Translations under genes and position numbers: made by a program
From: Gari tellinella
Taxonomy: Eukaryota > Mollusca > Bivalvia > Cardiida > Psammobiidae
NCBI GenBank assembly: GCA_922989275.2
Contig: OV277870.1
Coordinates: 72,294,579-72,358,578, forward strand
Direction of reading: 5' to 3'
Length of the DNA stretch: 64,000 nt
Notes under the pieces: model-generated
The model's database searches: none
What the model was told of the DNA's origin: nothing
What the model saw: the letters and a program-made list of their open reading frames with translations, nothing else
Shown: piece by piece, positions 11,001 through 20,359 of the stretch
How the letters are laid out: every line of letters begins with the position of its first letter
Numbering within the stretch: position 1 is the stretch's first letter

Positions 11001-14000
11001 GTTAACCCAAGGACTATAACTATTTACAAACAGTCGTAAACTGGATGTACGGGTTAACCCGAGGACTATAGTTATTTGAAAACAGTCGTAAACTGGATGT
11101 ACGGGTTAACCCGAGGACTACAGTTATTTGCAAACAGTCGTAAACTGGATGTACGGGTTAACCCAAGAACTATAGTTATTTGCAAACAGTCGTAAACGGG
11201 ATGTACGGGTTAACCCGAGGACTATAGTTATTTGCAAACAGTCGTAAACTGGATGTACGGGTTAACCCGAGGACTATAGTTATTTGCAAACAGTTTGGAT
11301 CCTGATTACTCGCCACTTCCTAACTGTTTGACACCCGTAACCATGTGTAGTAGATTTGCCTAAAATTCTAATTTGAGAGATTGTATGTTGTTGATGTTGG
11401 CGTACCTGTGCTTAACACTCACTGGACAGCTTGGTACAGACATTATTGTCTGTCAAGCTGGAGGATTACGTGCATAGCTGTTTTCAATTACCTCGCCATA
11501 TAGGCAGCCATGCTCCGTCTTCAGAGGATGAGAAATTGCATGAACCGAATAATTTCATGGCTGGGAATATGATGTCATGGCAGTAAAGTGGTTTTGAGTG
11601 ATTAGAGTGAATAACATATTCACCAGAGTCCAAGGTTATAAAGCTTTGAGTCGAGCATTAGATCTTTCTCAAGCATTTGATTGGTCGTGTTTTGACACAA
11701 CAATATGGCTCAAACTCAAATCTGACCAATCGAATGCTTGAGAACGCTCTCAGACTACTAAAAACTAAAACGCTTTATAACCTTAGAGCTTGATGTATTG
11801 CTCCAGAAATCGAATGTATGCGACATGCTTAACTCATTGTGCCCTAGTGACGCAAATATGCGTCCTCTATCAAAATTGTACCTGTGAAAAGTACACTTGT
11901 CGAATACAAACAGTGAAGTCCCTGATTAGAGGGCTCCTTAGGAGCCCTCTAATCAAGGACTTCACTGTTTGTCATTTTGTAATATATTATAAAAAACAAC
12001 ATTAAATAGTCTAAAATGGACCAGCCTTTATTGTAAACTGGAATTTCCCATTGGATGTCTCATGGGAGAATGAGTTAATAGAGGTACTGCTTTGGTTTTT
12101 ACCTGGTATGCACTCTATCAACAAATCATCATTTATAGGTCCTTCGTCGCAATAAAAACCAAGGAATTCTTCATAGACAACATTCTGAAATCAAGTAAAC
12201 ACCCTTCAAGAAATGAACTGAATTTTGTCGGCGTTTAAGCGAAATAAACGACAGAAAATGATCGACAAATTTACCATGAAATTTGACTTACGACCACTTT
12301 TGTCGTACGAAGTTTTATGAAACGGACGCCTGGAACATTGTATTGACTCGCAACCGGATGGTGTACTTGTCAAAATAAAATAAAATACTCAAATAAAAGC
12401 AAATTTGTGGCATTATTTGGCTTATGACATTAAAAAAATATGATCAGTCCAAAAAAAGTCTCAAGAATCGTCACCGAATCTTAGATTTTTAGATATTTTC
12501 CATCGTTTTTCTATACCGACTAGTAGACGGTATAGTTGTTGTGGTTGCTACTCTACACGGGCTCAGACATAAACACGAGCCGAATTACGAAGTTGTATGC
12601 ACTTTCGATAGCTCCACATTGAAATACGTTAAATCGATCCGAGATAAACGGATAGTTCTGTGGTCCATTGGTCTAAGCGGTTTCCCCTATTTTGCCTTCT
12701 GTCCGCCAATGCCGGGCCCCGGGTTCGAATCCCACCAGAGACCAATATTTTTTTTTATTGAAATACATTTTTTTAAACAGAATTTCTTATCCTAAACTAA
12801 TTCTTTACCATTTATATAAGCGTTTGACACATATTTACAAATTACTATTTTTAATGCATCATCTGGTTGCGAGTCGCTTTAACCCTTTCACTGACAACAA
12901 TTTCGTGAGTTGTTTACCCCTTCACCGTTTAATTGTCGTCTGCTTCAATTTTGTTGTCTGCAATGTCGTTTCATAGTTACAAAAGAAGGCAATATGACTG
13001 AAGAAATTTCAAAACGATTATCAAACAGTTTGGATCCTGACCAGACGCCGCGTTACGCAGCGTCTGATCAGGATCCAAACTGTTTCCAAACGCGCTTAAA
13101 GGCGTCATTGAGAGCGAAAGGGTTAAGTGATGAAAATCAATTTTGGCATAAAGATGTTTATTTAGTAAATGCATGTGAGGCGCCTATACAAACACGTAAA
13201 CATTAGTGTATAGAAAAAATATGTTAAAAAAGACATGTTTAAGAAAATATATACATGTAACTATACACTTTGTAGAAATCTCGAAATGTAATCATCAAGA
13301 AAAAAAAATGTAGACAAATTGACATATGAATACTCAGCTTCTTGTCCTGTGACACATGCATGCTTTATGTTTATTATATAAATGTACTTGAAGTGGAGAA
13401 TGTGTTATTCTTTCCCAATAAACGCGTTTACGCTAAAACTATTATTTGCAGTGCAAACAGTTTGGAGCCAGATCAGACGCCGGGTAACCCGGCGTCTGAT
13501 CAGGCTCCAAACTGTTTGCCACCAAGATAAACATGAAATATCAGAATTGTCCAAAAGTTGTTCTTTTCTACGTTTTAGTGCTTTGCGTTTGCGTACGTTT
13601 GCGTTTAAACAGGAAAGAATAACAGATTCTCTACTTAACACAAATAAGTTAACTTACTGTCGGAGGTTGCTAATATCCGGCCATTAGAAATTAAGAAGTC
13701 TTTGTCACATATAAATCGTCACTGACATATCATGTAGAGCAGTTTTAGTATACATGTATAACACACTAATAATAAACACACTGTAATATCATTACAAAGA
13801 ACAATCATTCGAAGTAAACATTAGATAAATAAAAATTATAAGATGCATTTAGTTTTTAAGAATTGCAACAATCTTTCATCGCTAGAATACAATTCTTAAT
13901 CCGCATTTCACTTTAATGGTCTTCTTGATTTTCCGAATTTGTCTTAACAGTTTCTTTGTTTTTCTTCGAAATTTTACGCGTTGTCCTGCCTTTGTCTTAA

Positions 14001-17000
14001 AGCAACTATCTCTAGTTCTTTGTCGTCTAAGAGTTTTGCTGCCATTTGCAAATCATTGTTCAACTCTGTATTTTGTTGACGAAGTTTCTTTAATTCTAAA
14101 CTAGTAGTTTCCCTCTCCTGCCGTAACTTTCTAATCTCACTATCCTTGTTTTCAATTTCAATTTTTAACAGTATTTTTTCATTTTTTAAGTGTTGTTTTT
14201 TATCTTCTAATTTTGCTATTCTGCGTTTCGAAAGGTCCGTTAATTCATCAACAGTTTTTATTCCATGAGCTTGTGCAATCACATTCAAATCAATAATCTT
14301 AGGTAGAGTAGACTCAAGAATTGTGTAATCCATGACTGTAGGTGTTGAAAGTCAAACACACACTAACTGTCAGAAAAAAAACGTCTTCGTCTCATAGGGA
14401 TAGAGGCTGACTGTTAGTTTCTCTTAGATTGTCACCAAAGTACAGTATAATTCCTTTATTACGAACGGACCAAATTATGTTAATTATATAGTGTATAGGG
14501 GGTGGTTGCTTAAAGCAAGGTGTAAGTGAAACAGAAAGCTCCTCTAGGAGCTTTCTGTTTTACTTTAACCTTGCTTTAAGCTACCACCGATCTTTCATAT
14601 ACTCAATTAGACTCCTGTTTTTCATTGGTCGTACTAAAGGGATTTTACTGTTTATCATACTAGGCCATCACACACCATGACCAAAAAAAAAAAGAATAAA
14701 AAAAGATTTTACAAAATTCTAAAACTGGGGGACCAAACCGCATCAAATTACTGTAACAGTAAACTTCTATATTACGACCTCTTAAACGAAGGCTAATTTA
14801 TTGTACAAAAGACTGGTGATAATTTAAAGCAAGATGAAAGTGAAACAGAGAACCCTTTAATGCGATTTTTATTTTACTTTCACCTTGTGTTAAACAGTCA
14901 CCTATCTTAAATGCATGGTAATCATCACTGTATTGTGGCCGTAATAGAGAGGTTTTACTGTATTATCATCGATATAAGTTATGGCCAAGAGAGCGAAACA
15001 GGTCAACGTAATTTGAATTTATGATTAGCTTAAACCTTTTATTAGCTAACATTTTAAATAAGTTATGAATGTCTGTATATACAGTAAAAACAGGATCAGA
15101 CAGATAAAGCAACTTTACGTTTTGGATGTACAAGGTGCATGTAATGCATTTCTGCTCCATTTGAAAGTCATATAGGAAATGCTACCATGGAAACGTGTAC
15201 CATCCGTATCTTGTCTATAAAGGAAGATAAATGTAAAGGTATCATATGGAAACTGAATTTGCAATACTGTTAAACCTCTTTATTGTGAACACTTAATTAT
15301 GCTAATTATAAGGTGTTTAAGACAGGTGACTGCTTAAAGCAAGGTGCTTAAGGAGCTTTCTGTTTTACTCTCACTTTGCTTTAAGCTGTCACCTGACATT
15401 TATGTAATCTGTTAGAGTTCTGTTCAGTGGTCGTAATAGAATGATTTTACTGTATTTCATACAATCTAGGTGTCATGAACCGCATCCTATTACCGCTGAA
15501 ATTAGCTTGAAAAAATCGAAAAATAAAATATGTTTTTGACAAAACTCTGAGATGAATGACCTGACCTTATCATATTACAGACCATTCAAAATAGAACACC
15601 TCATCCTTTGAATGTACATGGATATCTCTTCTAAAACCACTAAACCACTTCTAAAACCACTATGACAACCTACCTTTAATACCCCAAATACAATACATTG
15701 TAGTCAGTTGATAAGAGATTGCGTTACGTGGCGTCTAATCAAGATCCAAACTGTTTGCAAATACAGTGGAGAATCTTTAATTCTTTCCCGTTTAAACGCA
15801 AACGTAAGCAAACGCAAAGCACTAAAACGTAGAAAAGAACAACTTTTGGACATTTCTGATAATTTATGTTTATCTTGGTGGCAATCAGTTTGGAGCCTGA
15901 TCAGACGCCGAGTCTGATCTGGCTCCAAACTGTTTGCACTGCAAATAATAGTTTTAGCGTAAACGCGTTTATTGGGAAAGAATAACGTTTTCTCTACTGT
16001 ACGTGGCGTCTAATCAAGATCCAAACTGTTTGCAAATAGCCATTGTATTCGGGATAAGGCAGTGAAGTAGTTAAATATTCAACATACAGTGGAGAATCTG
16101 TTATTCTTTCCCAATAAACGCGTTTACGCTTAAACTATTATTTACAGTGCAAACAGTTTGGAGCCAGATCAGACGCCGGGTAACCCGGCGTCTGATCAGG
16201 CTCCAAACTGTTTGCCACCAAGATAAACATGAATTATCAGAATTGTCCAAAAGTTGTACTTTTCTACGTTTTAGTGTTTTGCGTTTGCGTACGTTTGCGT
16301 TTAAACGGGAAAGAATAACAGATTATCCACGGTAACGCTGAATCATTCACCATTTCATACACTGAAGGGAATGTAAGGTGATATTTAGATAAATAAAATA
16401 GTCAAATAACAGCTGATCAGATATCTCTGTTATATTACCCTGGGGAATGGTAATGTTGATACAAAATTATTAATCCTCGAGCTTTTAGAACAAAATGGAA
16501 TTCCGCACAAACAATGTATACCCTGTTCAAACAGATCCGGCTAGAACCGTTTTATCAAGATCTGCATAGTTTGCTTGACACATATCTTAGAACTACATGA
16601 CTCTTCTCCAGATATAAGCCTTTTCCCTATAGAAGTGCCTTTTAGCGCATTTTTTTTATTCCTCAATGGAAAAAATAGTTCCAATTTAAATCATGCAGTC
16701 ATAAACATGCACCAAAATAAATATTTTCTCTGTCCTATCAGATGGTAGCTTAAAGGCGCATTCTGCTTTACTTTCAACCTGTTTTAAGTTACCACATGTC
16801 TTCAAGATTAGAAACAGGCTATGGTGTAAAGAGTTAGCCTAAATGAGATACATTGCCCACAATGTAGCTGAAAATTATACATGTACAGTCTCTATTAAAA
16901 CTGGCTTATCAAGCATTGTTTGTTAAACCTTTTCTCCACAAATATGTACCCCTTTATGGGTCTTTGCAACCAGACTAATCTAGCCGTCTGATCAGGGCCT

Positions 17001-19189
17001 CCTTTGTTTGCTTATAGAATAAAAAGGTCAAACTCTGCACTACCTGTTTTGATAAAATTAACTTTTATTTTATCTTATAATAACCCTTATAATCGTCAAT
17101 GAATATTCATATAGCGATTAATTCATTCATGGGTATTCACGGAGGAAGGGGTTGAATAAAATTGTAGATAAAACCTGCCTTGAATAACTTTCCGCATTTC
17201 TACAGTTGAATTTCGCCATATTTTGGCATCGTTTAAGTTGTACTTATCCGTATTTCAAAGATACCACTTGTCTTAGCTCGAATGTATCGGAGTTTGACTG
17301 TATATATACTTTATTACAAATAGAAATAGACAAACAGTTTAGATCAGATCAATGGGCGGTAAGAGAAGTCCTTGGCATTGTGATCTACAGTGAAACCCCT
17401 CTAAACCGGAACCTCTAAATACCGGAATTCTCTCTAAACCAGACAAAACATTTGGTCCCGTTTCCAATCCTTCTTTATTTAAACCCATTTCACCATAAAT
17501 ACGCCTTCTTACGTCTTTGTGTTATTCTTACACTGAAGAAAACAGTTTGTACATTCTAGCAGATTATAGCTTAAAGCTATCTTCAATACTAGAAACAAGT
17601 CCAAGCCCCTCTAAACCCGAAACCCCTCTAAACAGGACATTTTTGTTGTCCCCACACATGTCCGGTTTAGAGGGGTTTCACTGTACACCGTTTGCTACAT
17701 GTACATCACTGTTGTTTTGTTTTTGCTCTAATGATTACCATGCTGAATATTTATATCAGACTACATCCATTTCATGGATATTAACAACCACTGACAGTAA
17801 GTTAACGTTATCCAAATACAATATTATAATAATAAGTATCACAGGACAAGAAGCTGAACATTTATATAACTTGGTCTACATCAAGCCTGTTTTCTTGATG
17901 ATAACGTTACTAAAGGAGACACCATAATGACATTGAAAGGATAAACAGCAGACTGTGTGTTTGTGGCAAAGTTATAGAACGCCATTTTAATATAATATTA
18001 TGTTAAATTACTTGAGCATATATTCAATTAATTTAAGAGAGTGGCGAATGGTAACGAGCTTGACTACGGTACCAGGCATCGTGAGTTCGATCTTCGCCGG
18101 ACAAAGTCCTTCGAATGAAACTTTATAACCCGAGGTCCGATGTATCAGTACTTTACACTGGGCATCCGCAAGAACCAATGTACTCTGTCAGTAATAAGAG
18201 TAGGATATCGCGCCTATAGCAGGGCTGCCATTTCTCCGGATTTTTCCTAAATCTTAGGATTTTTTTTCTAGTACATGGGAGCTTAAAGCAGGCTGAAAGT
18301 AAAGCAGAATGCGCCTTAAGGCGCATTCTGCTTTGCTTACAGCCTGCGTTAAGTAGTCTCATGTCAACAAAACAAGAAACAAGCTACTGGGTACAGGTAC
18401 GATTCGTAGAATCGCACTGGAAAATGCAAATTTGTAATTTTTGGGGTTTTCATGTCAACTTATGGCAGCCCTGCTAAAGGGACCTTGACCTTAAAAAAAT
18501 GTTTTCAGTTCTAAATATAGAACTGAATACAATTTTTAAAGGACAATTTCTCTATGATGGCGCCCGGGTTTAAAGATCTTTAATACTATATTCAAAAAGA
18601 GACTTAATCGTTTTTTGATAACTATATACAATTTTGTAAATAAAATGTACGAATTAAAGATTCCTTCGATTAAACTGAGACCGTCATCAAACGAATCGAA
18701 GATATTTGAATAAAGTGTAGATGTGTCTATTTGAAGATATCTTTAAAATACATAAATGATATTTCCAAATGAATTTTAAGGTAACTTCTAATGAGTTAGA
18801 CATATTATCAAGTTAATTTAAAATATATTAAAAATTGTGTTTTTCTACTAATTGACCAATACGTAAAAAATGCTTACAGTTTTGTAGTCCTGTAACAGTG
18901 TAATATTCACAGCTAGTGCTGGTATGTTGGCCAGTTTATGTGTGGCACACATGTAGGTTCTCTTGTTGATTACGTCATATGCAGTATTTATAGTCCCGTA
19001 GGCTATACCCAGTCCATTCCCGGCCAGTTTGTATGATTCTTGACCCGTGGTGATTCCAAACATCAGCGATTCAAACTGTTGCGGAAAACAGCAGATCGGA
19101 GGAGCTGCGGCCATGGACGTTACCACGGTTACTGATATTGTCCATGATAATAAAACAATTTTAAATAATAGTGATTGTCGCAACCACAT
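4850..19189 (-). CDS. Gene A: ependymin-related secreted protein, 4 coding exons, 233 aa
   Basis: The exons are 19189-18878, 12184-12103, 6018-5896 and 5034-4850. All introns begin with GT and end with AG, and the phases (0, 1, 1) join into one frame ending in TAA at 4852-4850. The protein starts with a hydrophobic signal peptide (about residues 1-28), then Cys33-Cys34 in the motif CCFPQQFES. It has further cysteines at 116, 129 and 179 and near 220, a paired GFDYQ motif, and a C-terminal VVDVTKGIKD..IFNPP..C block. This cysteine layout and the C-terminal D-x-T-x-GIKD-x-x-IFNPP motif fit the ependymin/MERP family (Pfam Ependymin), which are secreted glycoproteins of roughly this length. NIT and NAT are possible N-glycosylation sites. 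Introns of 6.7, 6.1 and 0.86 kb are packed with palindromic repeats. Function in this organism cannot be read from sequence. Family assignment is confident; the transcript is unproven. Confidence 0.86.
5216..5276. repeat. Core-A hairpin fragment in gene A intron 3
   Basis: The arms CTTGGAACATGGTGAGACGC and GCGTCTCATCAAGAGCAAAA form a variant of the core-A palindrome without intact terminal sequences. Confidence 0.5.
5538..5851. mobile_element. Core-A4 MITE in gene A intron 3
   Basis: It begins TACAGTGCTCCCTCTCTACA and ends AGAGGGAGTACTGTA. It is 45 bp from the exon 3 donor. One hairpin arm (AGCTTGAATCCAGATCAGACGC) remains and its partner is lost. Confidence 0.82.
5896..6018 (-). CDS. Gene A exon 3
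   Basis: This exon has 123 nt, acceptor CGACAG, donor GTGAGT, phases 1 and 1. It encodes EGAEVVSVGTLGDTS..GFDYQLVVSVIHT. Gene B's 123-nt exon reads DGAEVVNEGTLGDTS..GFDYQAVVSVIHT. A core-A MITE ends only 45 bp beyond the donor. Confidence 0.87.
6076..6273. mobile_element. Fold-back element D, copy 1
   Basis: The ends are TACAGT..AATTCGATTC and GTATCGAGTGTCGACTGTA. The centre, 6112-6187, is a palindrome GTTAAAACGTGGC/GCCACGTTTTAAC. The same structure is found at 43237-43409 and 31308-31420. Confidence 0.75.
6870..7440. repeat. Degenerate tandem repeat, period about 165 bp
   Basis: The block CAAATC(A/G)C..GGT followed by GTTTTGGAC and GGGT(T/C)GTTTTA recurs at about 7004, 7174 and 7336, with a partial unit near 6880. 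It lies in gene A intron 2. Confidence 0.55.
7424..7631. mobile_element. Core-B2 MITE (CAGGGCTGCCAT ends)
   Basis: It starts CAGGGCTGCCATTTCTCCG and ends ACTTATGGCAGCCCTG. Half of core B is present (TTAAAGCAGGCTGAAAGTA at 7483). Four other copies occur in the window. Confidence 0.8.
7640..8060. repeat. Unclassified intronic repeat-like DNA
   Basis: It contains repeated AGGTCA/TGACCT-type phrases (GTCATTTAAAGGTCA, AAAGGTCAAGGTCATTTAAAG) and GGCCATAACTTTGGCCATAC. It looks like decayed dispersed repeat; no coding signal is seen. Confidence 0.35.
8132..8368. mobile_element. Core-B1 MITE bounded by TTAA
   Basis: It runs from TTAACCCATTACCCCATAG to CTATGGGGTAATAGGTTAA, with a long core-B hairpin in the middle (8184-8254). 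Its right TTAA is also the left TTAA of the next copy. Confidence 0.85.
8365..8615. mobile_element. Core-B1 MITE abutting the previous one
   Basis: It runs from TTAACCCTTTACCCAATAG to CTATCAGGTAAAGGGTTAA. The core-B hairpin at 8498-8570 is almost perfect. Confidence 0.87.
8787..9611. mobile_element. Core-A1 element split by a Helitron-like repeat
   Basis: The left part TTAACCCTTTCACTCTCAAT and right part GACAATATGGCGGTGAAGG..TTTGATCATGAAAAGG match the intact copy at 42549-42761. Between them, about 8810-9478 holds three divergent units (a GAGCTT..ATATTTGGCA phrase at about 8895, 9055 and 9208) and ends with hairpin AGGCCCGCATGGGCCT followed by CTTGTTTT. Confidence 0.65.
9831..10180. mobile_element. 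Core-A4 MITE, about 350 bp
   Basis: It starts ACAGTGTTCCCTCTCTACAA and ends TAGAAAGGGAGCGCTGTA. The hairpin at 10019-10085 is nearly perfect with loop GCCGCGTTACGCGGC. Confidence 0.85.
10385..10631. mobile_element. Core-A1 MITE bounded by TTAA
   Basis: The ends are TTAACCCTCTCGGCGCC and GGCGCCGAAAGGGTTAA. The core-A hairpin lies at 10526-10593 with loop GCCGCGTTACACGGC. Confidence 0.82.
10723..11294. repeat. 52-bp satellite, exactly 11 units
   Basis: The unit runs from CGTAAACTGGATGTACGGGT through TAACCCGAGGACTATAGTTA to TTTGCAAACAGT. It starts at 10723, 10775, 10827 and so on to 11243 with no length change. Units differ by a few substitutions. The second half (CCGAGGACTATAGTTATTTG) matches the subterminal part of core-A1 MITEs, and the array runs into a decayed core-A arm (GTTTGGATCCTGATTA) at 11293. 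Confidence 0.93.
11636..11796. mobile_element. Fold-back element E, copy 1
   Basis: The arms AAGGTTATAAAGC and GCTTTATAACCTT enclose CTCAAGCATTTGATTGGTC and GACCAATCGAATGCTTGAGA. It is a palindrome of about 160 bp; a second copy is at 60385-60533. Confidence 0.75.
11829..12078. mobile_element. Core-A11 MITE beside gene A exon 2
   Basis: TTAAC..TAA-bounded element with hairpin GTGAAGTCCCTGATTAGAGG and its complement (11905-11972). It lies 24 bp beyond the exon 2 donor. Confidence 0.8.
12103..12184 (-). CDS. Gene A exon 2
   Basis: This exon has 82 nt between acceptor TTTCAG and donor GTAAAA. It reads NVVYEEFLGFYC..LLIECIP with two family cysteines. Gene B has an exon of the same length and phase reading NIFYHVLFGVIC..LFIECIP. 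It is too short to stand out as a free reading frame. Confidence 0.85.
12283..12332. repeat. Element C1 end fragment
   Basis: TTTGACTTACGACCACTTTT and GTCGTACGAAGTTTTATGAA match the right end of the C1 elements at 41993-42236. Confidence 0.55.
12500..12775 (+). mobile_element. tRNA-derived SINE-like sequence
   Basis: TGGTCTAAGCGG (A-box-like) at 12669 and GGGTTCGAATCCC (B box) at 12721, followed by CACCAGAGACCA and a T-rich stretch. The two halves do not form a full cloverleaf, so this is a tRNA-related SINE, not a tRNA gene. Confidence 0.5.
12879..13126. mobile_element. Core-A1 MITE bounded by TTAA
   Basis: TTAACCCTTTCACTGACAAC to GAGAGCGAAAGGGTTAA, with core-A hairpin at 13020-13088 (loop GCCGCGTTACGCAGC). 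Confidence 0.86.
13391..13635. mobile_element. Core-A2 MITE
   Basis: AGTGGAGAATGTGTTATTCT to GAATAACAGATTCTCTAC. The hairpin loop GCCGGGTAACCCGGC is at 13478-13492. TTTAAACGCAAACGTACG-type arms are present. Confidence 0.88.
13974..14333 (-). CDS. Intronless 119-aa coiled-coil protein, unknown
   Basis: An ATG-to-TAA frame inside intron 1 of gene A, same strand. Residues about 30-115 are a continuous charged heptad pattern (KRRIAKLEDKKQHLKNEKI, then IRKLRQERETTSLELKKLRQ), with no tryptophan, cysteine or membrane segment. The frame is clearly non-random in composition compared with the AT-rich intron. It could be a small gene, a processed retrocopy or a piece of a transposon-encoded protein; no family is recognised. 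Confidence 0.42.
   Translation of the reverse strand: MDYTILESTLPKIIDLNVIAQAHGIKTVDELTDLSKRRIAKLEDKKQHLKNEKILLKIEIENKDSEIRKLRQERETTSLELKKLRQQNTELNNDLQMAAKLLDDKELEIVALRQRQDNA
14437..14655. mobile_element. Core-B3 MITE
   Basis: It starts near ACAGTATAATTCCTTTATTA and ends GGGATTTTACTG. The core-B variant hairpin CTTAAAGCAAGGTGTAAGTG with loop GCTCCTCTAGGAGC lies at 14508-14580. Confidence 0.72.
14756..14962. mobile_element. Core-B3 MITE, decayed
   Basis: AGTAAACTTCTATATTACGA to GTAATAGAGAGGTTTTACTG, with an imperfect hairpin TTAAAGCAAGATGAAAGTGA..CTTTCACCTTGTGTTAA. Confidence 0.65.
15262..15455. mobile_element. Core-B3 MITE, deleted centre
   Basis: Ends ACTGTTAAACCTCTTTATTG and GTAATAGAATGATTTTACTG. 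The hairpin TTAAAGCAAGGTG..TTGCTTTAAG is shortened. Confidence 0.65.
15720..16037. mobile_element. Core-A2 MITE flanked by 37-bp direct repeats
   Basis: The element is 15762-16001 (TACAGTGGAGAATCTTTAAT to TTCTCTACTGTA). It is flanked on both sides by ACGTGGCGTCTAATCAAGAT continuing to CCAAACTGTTTGCAAA. These flanks are decayed core-A arms, far longer than a normal target duplication. Confidence 0.82.
16085..16334. mobile_element. Core-A2 MITE
   Basis: TACAGTGGAGAATCTGTTAT to CAGATTATCCACGGTA. Intact hairpin with loop GCCGGGTAACCCGGC. Confidence 0.9.
16615..16835. mobile_element. Core-B1 MITE with one hairpin arm lost
   Basis: CCTTTTCCCTATAGAAGTGC, TTTATTCCTCAATGG, then only half of core B (GGCGCATTCTGCTTTACTTT) and GAAACAGGCTATGGTGTAAA. 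Confidence 0.65.
17386..17685. mobile_element. MITE with GTGAAACCCCTCTAAACC ends
   Basis: TACAGTGAAACCCCTCTAAA at the left and its complement TTTAGAGGGGTTTCACTGTA at the right. The middle (17480-17605) is a broken core-B1 piece, so one element is nested in another. Confidence 0.82.
18031..18120 (+). mobile_element. tRNA-like SINE fragment
   Basis: TGGCGAATGGTAACGAGC and GTGAGTTCGATCTTCGCC give an acceptor-like GGCGAA/TTCGCC pair and a B-box-like GAGTTCGATC. It is too short for a functional tRNA. Confidence 0.35.
18220..18473. mobile_element. Core-B2 MITE
   Basis: CAGGGCTGCCATTTCTCCGG to CAACTTATGGCAGCCCTG, with a near-intact core-B hairpin at 18281-18351. Confidence 0.86.
18878..19189 (-). 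CDS. Gene A exon 1 (signal peptide and CCFP motif)
   Basis: This exon has 312 nt and encodes 104 residues from the ATG at 19189 to ..LLQDYKT, ending at donor GTAAGC (18877-18872), phase 0. It contains the signal peptide, CCFPQQFESL and a TAYDVINKR block that matches TAYDSINKR in gene B. Without splicing, the frame would run only nine codons further. Confidence 0.88.
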
Positions 19190-19340
19190 TTTTACTTCTT
19201 ATTTAGCCCTTAAATACACCGGTTAATGTTACAACTACATGTATATCAGTATGTTGATGATAATGTTCATGTTATCAATGCTCTATTTAACGATTGCCTT
19301 ACGATTGTCGATAACCTTGGCCTTACTACAACCTATTTGC

Positions 19341-19590
19341 TACAGTGGAGAATCTGTTATTCTTTCCCGTTTAAACGCAAACGTACGCAAACGCAAAACA
19401 CTAAAACGTAGAAAAGAACAACTTTTGGACAATTCTGATAATTCTTGTTTATCTTGGAGGCAAACAGTTTGGAGCCTGATCAGACGCCGGGTTACCCGGC
19501 GTCTGATCAGGCTTCAAACTGTTTGCACTGCAAATTATAGTTTTAGCGTAAACACGTTTATTGGGAAAGAATAACAGATTCTCCACTGTA
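19341..19590. mobile_element. Core-A2 MITE
   Basis: TACAGTGGAGAATCTGTTAT to CAGATTCTCCACTGTA, 250 bp, hairpin loop GCCGGGTTACCCGGC. It lies 150 bp upstream of the gene A ATG. Confidence 0.92.
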
Positions 19591-19596
19591 ACTGGT

Positions 19597-19810
19597 TTAA
19601 CCCCTCGCCGCTGAAGTCGCTTAAAAGTGACTTTGCAAACAGTTTGGATGTTGATCAGACGCCGCGTAGTGCGATGTCTGACCAGGATCCAAACTGTTTG
19701 TCACTCTTTTATCGACATTCTTAAAGTCATATTATCTTTAATCTAACTTTGGAACGATCTTGCAGACAACACTATTGCAGCAGATGACAATATGGTAGTG
19801 AAGGGGTTAA
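19597..19810. mobile_element. Core-A1 MITE bounded by TTAA
   Basis: TTAACCCCTCGCCGCTG to GTAGTGAAGGGGTTAA. The hairpin has mismatches in the loop. Confidence 0.82.
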
Positions 19811-19841
19811 AAACTCACGATTAATTTGGCGCCAAATGGGT

Positions 19842-20091
19842 TACAGTGGAGAATCTGTTATTCTTTCCCGTTTAAACGCAAACGTACGCAAACGCAAAGT
19901 ACTAAAACGTAGAAAAGAACAACTTTTGGACAATTCTGATATTTCATGTTTATCTTGGTGGCAAACAGTTTGGAGCCTGATCAGACGCCGGATTACCCGG
20001 CGTCTGATCTGGCTCCAAACTGTTTGCACTGCAAATAATAGTTTTAGCGTAAACGCGTTTATTGGGAAAGAATAACAGATTCTCCACTGTA
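19842..20091. mobile_element. Core-A2 MITE
   Basis: TACAGTGGAGAATCTGTTAT to CAGATTCTCCACTGTA. The loop GCCGGATTACCCGGC carries one mismatch. Confidence 0.92.
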
Positions 20092-20126
20092 ATAGATAAA
20101 GGACGATGCAGCTGAAAGCATTATTA

Positions 20127-20353
20127 TTTCCGTTTACATGAAATTAACACAAGCGAAATACAATAAAATGGAGAAAATAACAATTTTTGTTTCAAATTCT
20201 TACGATTTATTTCCAAGTACGTGACACACAAAATGGAAACTGATCAGACGCCAGATTACTGGGCGATTGGTCTGGTTCCACACTGTTTGCAAAAGATATA
20301 ATTGTTTTAGCACAAAAGCGTTTATTGGAAATATTGAACGTCTTCTACATTGT
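20127..20353. mobile_element. Core-A2-like MITE, divergent
   Basis: ACAAGCGAAATACAATAAAA, a GATCAGACGCCAGATTACTG hairpin and AAAGCGTTTATTGG follow core-A2 order with many changes. Confidence 0.55.
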
Positions 20354-20359
20354 ACCTTT

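Noticed and set aside
10723..11294. Regular 52-bp repeats as a CRISPR array.
   Set aside because: Units are contiguous with no variable spacers, and the surrounding genome is eukaryotic. It is a satellite.
12660..12760. A tRNA gene (A and B boxes present).
   Set aside because: The 5' and 3' ends do not form an acceptor stem and spacing is irregular; it fits a tRNA-derived SINE. The same applies to 18031, 56452, 63595 and 63832.
19226..19411. An upstream start for gene A on the opposite strand (61 codons).
   Set aside because: It runs into a core-A2 MITE and has no splice or motif support.
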